DNA of 9,616 nt from Nitrospirota bacterium. Lineage in GTDB: Bacteria; Nitrospinota_A; UBA7883. Of the stretch, positions 7,401 through 9,616 are shown one piece after another. A program made the translations under genes and the position numbers. A model generated the notes under the pieces. It was given only the letters and a program-made list of their open reading frames with translations, had not been told where the DNA came from and made no database searches. Within the stretch, counting starts at the first letter, position 1. Every line of letters starts with the position of its first letter. The DNA is taken from contig DRJW01000021.1 of assembly GCA_011052055.1 (NCBI GenBank), forward strand, positions 1 to 9,616. Direction: 5' to 3'.

Positions 7401-7713
7401 GAAAAGTCCGCATGGAATAGAGATCGCCGAAAACGGCCAGGTAGCCGTGGATAAGTTTATATCGGGTAAATATGACCTTGTTCTAATGGATGTGGAGATG
7501 CCTGTGATGGACGGCCTTACCGCCACAAAAAAAATCCGCGAATGGGAAAAGAAAAATAGCTCAAAACCAACCCCCGTACTAGCTCTTACGGCGCACGCGC
7601 TACAAGAGCATAAGGAAAAAAGCAAGGAAGCAGGTTGCGACGGGCATGTTACAAAGCCGATAAAAAAAGCTGTGTTGTTTGAAGTCATTGAAAAATACAC
7701 AAAGGAGGGTTGA
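4405..7713 (+). CDS. Membrane hybrid histidine kinase: multi-TM sensor, FixL-like PAS, PAS, HisKA-HATPase, REC-REC
   Basis: 1102 residues. Residues 22-300 hold about eight hydrophobic segments (near 24-45, 82-102, 108-128, 145-168, 178-198, 219-237, 244-266, 278-299), with FHTLAADR and NIAHFLKIIAY motifs, resembling a MASE3-type sensor. PAS1 (about 316-432) closely resembles the FixL haem PAS: EHDGY at 373-377 places H374 where FixL has its haem-ligand His, and R394 (GKGR) falls exactly 20 residues later, as FixL His200/Arg220 do. PAS2 spans about 445-565 and is followed by a helical linker. The kinase core has phospho-acceptor H600 in SHEIRTPMN, an N-box at 713-722, DTGIG at 749-753 and GGTGLGL at 778-784. 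REC1 (about 834-955) has D840/D841, D889, T918 and K941; REC2 (about 978-1098) has E985/D986, D1029, T1062 and K1084. It lacks its own HPt, which is supplied downstream. The ATG directly follows an in-frame TAA and has no clear Shine-Dalgarno. Oxygen or NO sensing is inferred from PAS1. Confidence 0.93.
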   Translation: MSARAQSKTLQQDALENQKLPTQVIWAIVAICLAPITLNLLGFDFGAHEDSVDLGAVIANSPGKVTDVMFSKLAGAFTHTLLEWTAFCAAIFTVLLALAHLKIKHDLVTPLIGVTLFYAGCMDAFHTLAADRLIEAVADNRDLIPFTWAICRSFNPLIMVAGMSVIMMGRGKNPIVNFRIILLSSIAFGVIAYGIIHISASSERLPRTMYPDSLITRPYDIAPLIIFIIAGLFIFPRFYRKHPSFFSHALIVSLIPNIATQLHMAFGSTALFDNHFNIAHFLKIIAYIVPFTGLLLDYIRTHQVEKLSRKALQQSEERTRAIVDTAVNSIITIDDQGFIQSFNRASEQIFQYSADEVMGRNVKMLMPEPYHSEHDGYISNFTKTGQAKIIGKGREVVGKRKDGENFPMFLAVSEISVSSARIFVGMVIDISNRKRAEEEVKASKERLELALDGGDLGLWDWNIQTGDVIFNERWTQMLGYSLDEIEPNVNSWEKLVHPEDMPGVMKTLEAHLAGKTPIYQTEHRMRDKSGEWKWIMDRGKVVAWDEDGKPLRATGTHQDITDRINSETEILSAMEKAEEYARIAEEANEAKSEFLASMSHEIRTPMNAIIGMADLLVETNLTHEQERYVNTYRYAGENLLNIINDILDLSKIEAGQMELEKTGFNLQELIERTGEIMAIQAQEKGLELAHLLTPDLPYALLGDPTRLRQVIINLVSNAIKFTEKGEVLIGVETRKARENEVELLFSVKDTGIGIPREKLETIFASFSQADSSTTRKHGGTGLGLSISRLIVEMMGGEIWVESEEGKGSVFYFSVKLEIDRRSAETSEPVDFKGSRVLIVDDNATNRMILSKTLSDWGADTEEAIDGASCLDKLANAKKSDKAYDLILLDHMMPGMDGYEVAEKIKNDSEISAPVILITSSMGLAKGGEQAEKLRLDGYIHKPVKKSELLTSINTALGRAKTIEPANDKRKKAGADSAPLKILLAEDNRDNRNLILAYLKKSPHGIEIAENGQVAVDKFISGKYDLVLMDVEMPVMDGLTATKKIREWEKKNSSKPTPVLALTAHALQEHKEKSKEAGCDGHVTKPIKKAVLFEVIEKYTKEG
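7701..7709 (+). promoter_or_regulatory. Strong Shine-Dalgarno AAAGGAGGG before the 39-codon ORF
   Basis: A near-perfect anti-16S match lies within the last codons of the kinase. It sits 7 bases before the GTG at 7717 and 140 bases before the REC-HPt ATG. Its only sensible target is the short ORF, so ribosomes are probably loaded there. Confidence 0.7.
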
Positions 7714-7716
7714 CCT

Positions 7717-7836
7717 GTGGGAGAGCGTGATGAAAATGAAAAAATAATCGTCCATTCCGGCCCTGATCTGGCCGTTATCGCCCTGCGGATTGCGGTCTGT
7801 GAGACTGCGCGGCGTCAAAAACTTGAGGAACAGTAA
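7717..7836 (+). pseudogene. 39-codon ORF: probable remnant of an HPt gene, or a small protein with an HPt-like start
   Basis: A GTG start lies 3 bases after the kinase stop and 7 bases after an excellent Shine-Dalgarno. The frame ends with TAA at 7834, 4 bases before the next gene. Residues 5-23 (DENEKIIVHSGPDLAVIAL) align with residues 124-142 of the REC-HPt protein (AENKKIIVHVDPDLEDIVP). By hand count 45 of 57 bases are identical between 7729-7785 and 8210-8266, including 17 consecutive bases (7739-7755 and 8220-8236). Just after this, CGGATT at 7786 matches 8265 if two bases are inserted, which shifts the frame; similarity then fades. No phospho-acceptor His motif follows, so it cannot be a working HPt. 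Either a stand-alone hpt gene was duplicated and then frameshifted and shortened, or the piece survives as a small translated peptide. Its tight spacing and ribosome site argue that it is still translated. Confidence 0.6.
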
Positions 7837-7840
7837 AACC

Positions 7841-8515
7841 ATGAAAAAAAATAAAATTCTCATAATTGATGATGATAAAAACATCAGGCTCCTTCTGGAT
7901 AAATACCTCAGCTCAGCCAATTATGAAACGGTGGAAGCGTCGAGCGGTAAAGAGGGGATCGATTTGGCGCTTGAGATAAAACCTGATGTGGTGATTACCG
8001 ACATTGTTATGCCGGGAAAAAGCGGAGTAGAAGTTATTGAGCGTATCAAAAGGATATGCTCTGACGCAAAAGTTATCGCTATATCCGGCGGCCAGGCGGA
8101 AAACAAACCGGATATGCTCCGGATGGCGAAGATAATGGGAGCTTCAAAGACCTTGTACAAGCCAATCGTAAAAGAGGAGCTTCTGGAGGCGGTAAAAGCG
8201 CTATTGCCGGCTGAAAACAAAAAAATAATCGTCCATGTCGATCCTGATCTGGAGGATATCGTCCCGGATTTTCTTGAGAACATGGCCGAAGACCTGCGAT
8301 CGATATTGGAGGCGCTCGACAAGAATGATTTTGAAACGACTCGTGTACTGGGGCACAGCATGAAAGGCTCTGGAGGTGGTTACGGATTTGACGCGGTCAC
8401 CGAAATGGGCCGGGACATTGAAAACGCCGCCGGAGCCGGAGACGCAAAAACGGTTAGAAACAAGGTTTCCGAGATTAAAGATTATCTGCAAAGGGTTGAG
8501 ATTATTTTTGAATGA
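7841..8515 (+). CDS. REC-HPt phosphotransfer protein
   Basis: 224 residues, two domains. Residues 4-122 are a receiver: acidic cluster D10-D12, phospho-acceptor D54 in VVITDIVMPG, S82 at the Thr/Ser position and K107 in LYKP. Residues about 127-224 are an HPt helical bundle with H172 in GHSMKGSGGGYG, the classic HxxKGS context. The family relays phosphate between receivers without catalysing ATP use. Here it probably takes phosphate from the kinase receivers and passes it to the receiver of the downstream cyclase, while its own REC may gate or drain the flow. The ATG at 7841 has GAGGAA at 7825-7830, 10 bases upstream, and starts directly at the receiver's first strand. A TTG at 7790 would add 17 unlike residues and overlap the short ORF, so it is rejected. 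The stop overlaps the next start as ATGA. Partner order is inferred from operon context. Confidence 0.92.
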   Translation: MKKNKILIIDDDKNIRLLLDKYLSSANYETVEASSGKEGIDLALEIKPDVVITDIVMPGKSGVEVIERIKRICSDAKVIAISGGQAENKPDMLRMAKIMGASKTLYKPIVKEELLEAVKALLPAENKKIIVHVDPDLEDIVPDFLENMAEDLRSILEALDKNDFETTRVLGHSMKGSGGGYGFDAVTEMGRDIENAAGAGDAKTVRNKVSEIKDYLQRVEIIFE

Positions 8516-9486
8516 CAGAAGAGTCAAAGCGCGCTGTAGAGGAAATGCGCATTCTTGTCGTGGACGACTCGCGTTTAAGCCGTAATCTGATAGGTAAGTT
8601 TCTTTTTAAAGCCGGGTTTAATAACGTTGTTACGGCGCAATCGGCCGCCGAGGCGTTCGGAATTCTTGGTTTGGATAGTCTGGAGGATGACGCGCCTGAG
8701 ATCGACCTTATCTTGATGGATATCATAATGAAAGATATGGATGGGATTGAAGCCACCAGGAGGATCAAGCAAAATGAACGTCTGCGCGATATCCCAATTG
8801 TCATGGTTACAGGATCGGAGAAAAAAGAGACGTTTGAAGAGGCGTTCAATGCTGGAGCCGGGGATTATATTTCAAAACCGACAGACAAGATGGAGCTTCG
8901 TATGCGTGTAAGCTCGGCGCTCAAGCTTAAGCGTGAGACGGATCTGCGTAAAAAACGCGAAAGAGAGCTAGAGCTTCTTTCTTCGCTGGACGGGCTGATC
9001 GGCATCGCCAACAGAAGGGTCTTGGACTCGACGCTGGAAAAAGAATGGAAACTCGCCCAACGCAACTCCCGGCCGATTTCCCTGATGATGATAGATATAG
9101 ATTATTTTAAGCAATACAACGACCATTACGGCCATCAGGGAGGCGATTACTGCCTGAAAAAGGTGGGAAGGGCGATCAATGGCGTTCCGGGCAGGCCGGG
9201 CGATCTGGTGGCCCGGTACGGCGGCGATGAGTTCGCCGTGGTTCTGCCCGACACCGGCGCTTTTTCAGCCAGAGTATTGGCGGAGTCAATTCAAACAACT
9301 GTGGCGGAGCTTGAATTGCCGCATGAAAAATCGATGATCGCAACATTTGTCACAGTGAGCCTTGGCGTGGCCACGTCGAGGCTGAATGAGATGAAGCCCG
9401 ATTCTCTTGAGGCGCTTTTCAAAAGAGCCGACACGGCTCTGTACAATGTAAAGAAGGCGGGGCGTAACCAGGTGATGACCGCATAA
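8512..9486 (+). CDS. REC-GGDEF diguanylate cyclase (PleD/WspR-like response regulator)
   Basis: 324 residues. Residues 12-135 are a receiver with D18/D19, phospho-acceptor D70 in LILMDIIM, T100 and K122 in SKP. A charged helical linker (about 136-157) leads to a GGDEF domain at about 158-322. This has the SLDGLIGIANRR entry motif, metal-binding D195 in MIDIDYFK, the active-site GGDEF at 237-241, and an inhibitory I-site R228-P-G-D231 exactly five residues before it. All residues needed to make c-di-GMP from two GTP and for product feedback are therefore present. Phosphorylation of D70 should promote dimerisation and activity, as in PleD and WspR. The ATG overlaps the REC-HPt stop (ATGA), so translation is likely coupled; a second Met at residue 12 is a weaker start. 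It is the likely output of the operon. The affected process (motility, adhesion or other) cannot be told from the sequence. Confidence 0.95.
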   Translation: MTEESKRAVEEMRILVVDDSRLSRNLIGKFLFKAGFNNVVTAQSAAEAFGILGLDSLEDDAPEIDLILMDIIMKDMDGIEATRRIKQNERLRDIPIVMVTGSEKKETFEEAFNAGAGDYISKPTDKMELRMRVSSALKLKRETDLRKKRERELELLSSLDGLIGIANRRVLDSTLEKEWKLAQRNSRPISLMMIDIDYFKQYNDHYGHQGGDYCLKKVGRAINGVPGRPGDLVARYGGDEFAVVLPDTGAFSARVLAESIQTTVAELELPHEKSMIATFVTVSLGVATSRLNEMKPDSLEALFKRADTALYNVKKAGRNQVMTA

Positions 9487-9496
9487 AAATAGACGA

Positions 9497-9529
9497 CCGG
9501 GCGTGGGCCGGGCGTGGGCCGGGCGTGAC
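9497..9529 (+). repeat. Three tandem 11-bp repeats of CCGGGCGTGGG
   Basis: Copies lie at 9497-9507, 9508-9518 and 9519-9529; the third ends in GAC instead of GGG. The block starts 10 bases after the cyclase stop, in otherwise non-coding, GC-rich sequence. It may reflect slippage; no function is evident. Confidence 0.8.
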
Positions 9530-9616
9530 GCTTTGCGGATTAACAGGAGAAGTCCGCCGCTCCGCTCAGGTTGCTAATCGGAAACCGGAGCCTGCTCTTT
9601 CGTTTTTTTGCCGTAA
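9530..9616. other. Right-edge intergenic tail, no supported gene
   Basis: There is a weak long-loop dyad (GCTCCG 9559-9564 with CGGAGC 9586-9591) and a run of seven T (9603-9609). The T-run is not directly preceded by a solid stem, so a terminator is not established. The minus strand is open from the right edge to a TAG at 9574-9576 for 13 codons, which could be the tail of a converging gene, but this is too short to call. Confidence 0.4.

Noticed and set aside
6800..7713. The two C-terminal receivers of the kinase as separate genes
   Set aside because: The frame is continuous from the kinase core through both receivers, with no stop or internal start signal; this is a normal hybrid-kinase layout.
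7790..7840. A TTG start at 7790 for the REC-HPt protein
   Set aside because: The extra 17 residues are unlike a receiver and overlap the 39-codon ORF, while the ATG at 7841 has a good GAGGAA site and begins right at the receiver's first strand.
9559..9609. Rho-independent terminator at the right edge
   Set aside because: The dyad has a 21-base loop and ends 11 bases before the T-run, so it lacks the compact stem followed directly by T that such terminators need.
9574..9615. C-terminal end of a converging minus-strand gene entering from the right edge
   Set aside because: Only 13 codons are visible before a TAG, with no recognisable motif. Other minus frames are also open for similarly short stretches, so it cannot be supported.

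Overview
The window looks like ordinary, densely coded chromosome from a Gram-negative-type, free-living bacterium. Base composition is moderate (by eye near 50% GC), genes are tightly packed, and signal transduction runs through hybrid kinases and cyclic di-GMP. An RqcH/NFACT protein, a large membrane hybrid kinase and a PleD/WspR-like cyclase would fit a Desulfobacterota-, Nitrospinota- or related proteobacterial-type genome. This taxonomic guess is weak. I see no rRNA, tRNA, CRISPR array, insertion sequence or phage gene.

Left part, minus strand (1-3854): a likely three-gene operon read right to left. First comes an unrecognised exported or membrane-anchored protein of about 406 residues (2634-3854). 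It is coupled by an ATGA overlap to an RqcH/NFACT ribosome-quality-control protein (1207-2637). Eighteen bases later comes a dihydrolipoyl-dehydrogenase-type flavoprotein (1-1188), cut by the left edge and so missing its C-terminal interface domain.

Middle (3855-4404): a divergent intergenic region of about 550 bases. Each strand has a good extended -10 promoter (TGnTATAAT), and several perfect 6-bp-stem inverted repeats lie between or beside them. The minus-strand transcript would begin almost directly with one of these hairpins.

Right part, plus strand (4405-9486): a four-ORF signalling operon with gaps of 3 and 4 bases and one 4-base overlap. It holds (a) a 1102-residue membrane hybrid histidine kinase: multi-TM sensor, a FixL-like PAS with the haem-ligand His and distal Arg conserved, a second PAS, HisKA-HATPase and two receiver domains; (b) a 39-codon ORF with a perfect Shine-Dalgarno, whose first half copies the start of an HPt domain before losing the reading frame; (c) a REC-HPt protein; and (d) a REC-GGDEF diguanylate cyclase with an intact active site and I-site. 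Read together, they make an apparently complete phosphorelay: redox or ligand sensing at the membrane, then kinase receivers, then HPt, then the cyclase receiver, then c-di-GMP. The last 130 bases hold an 11-bp tandem repeat and no supported gene.
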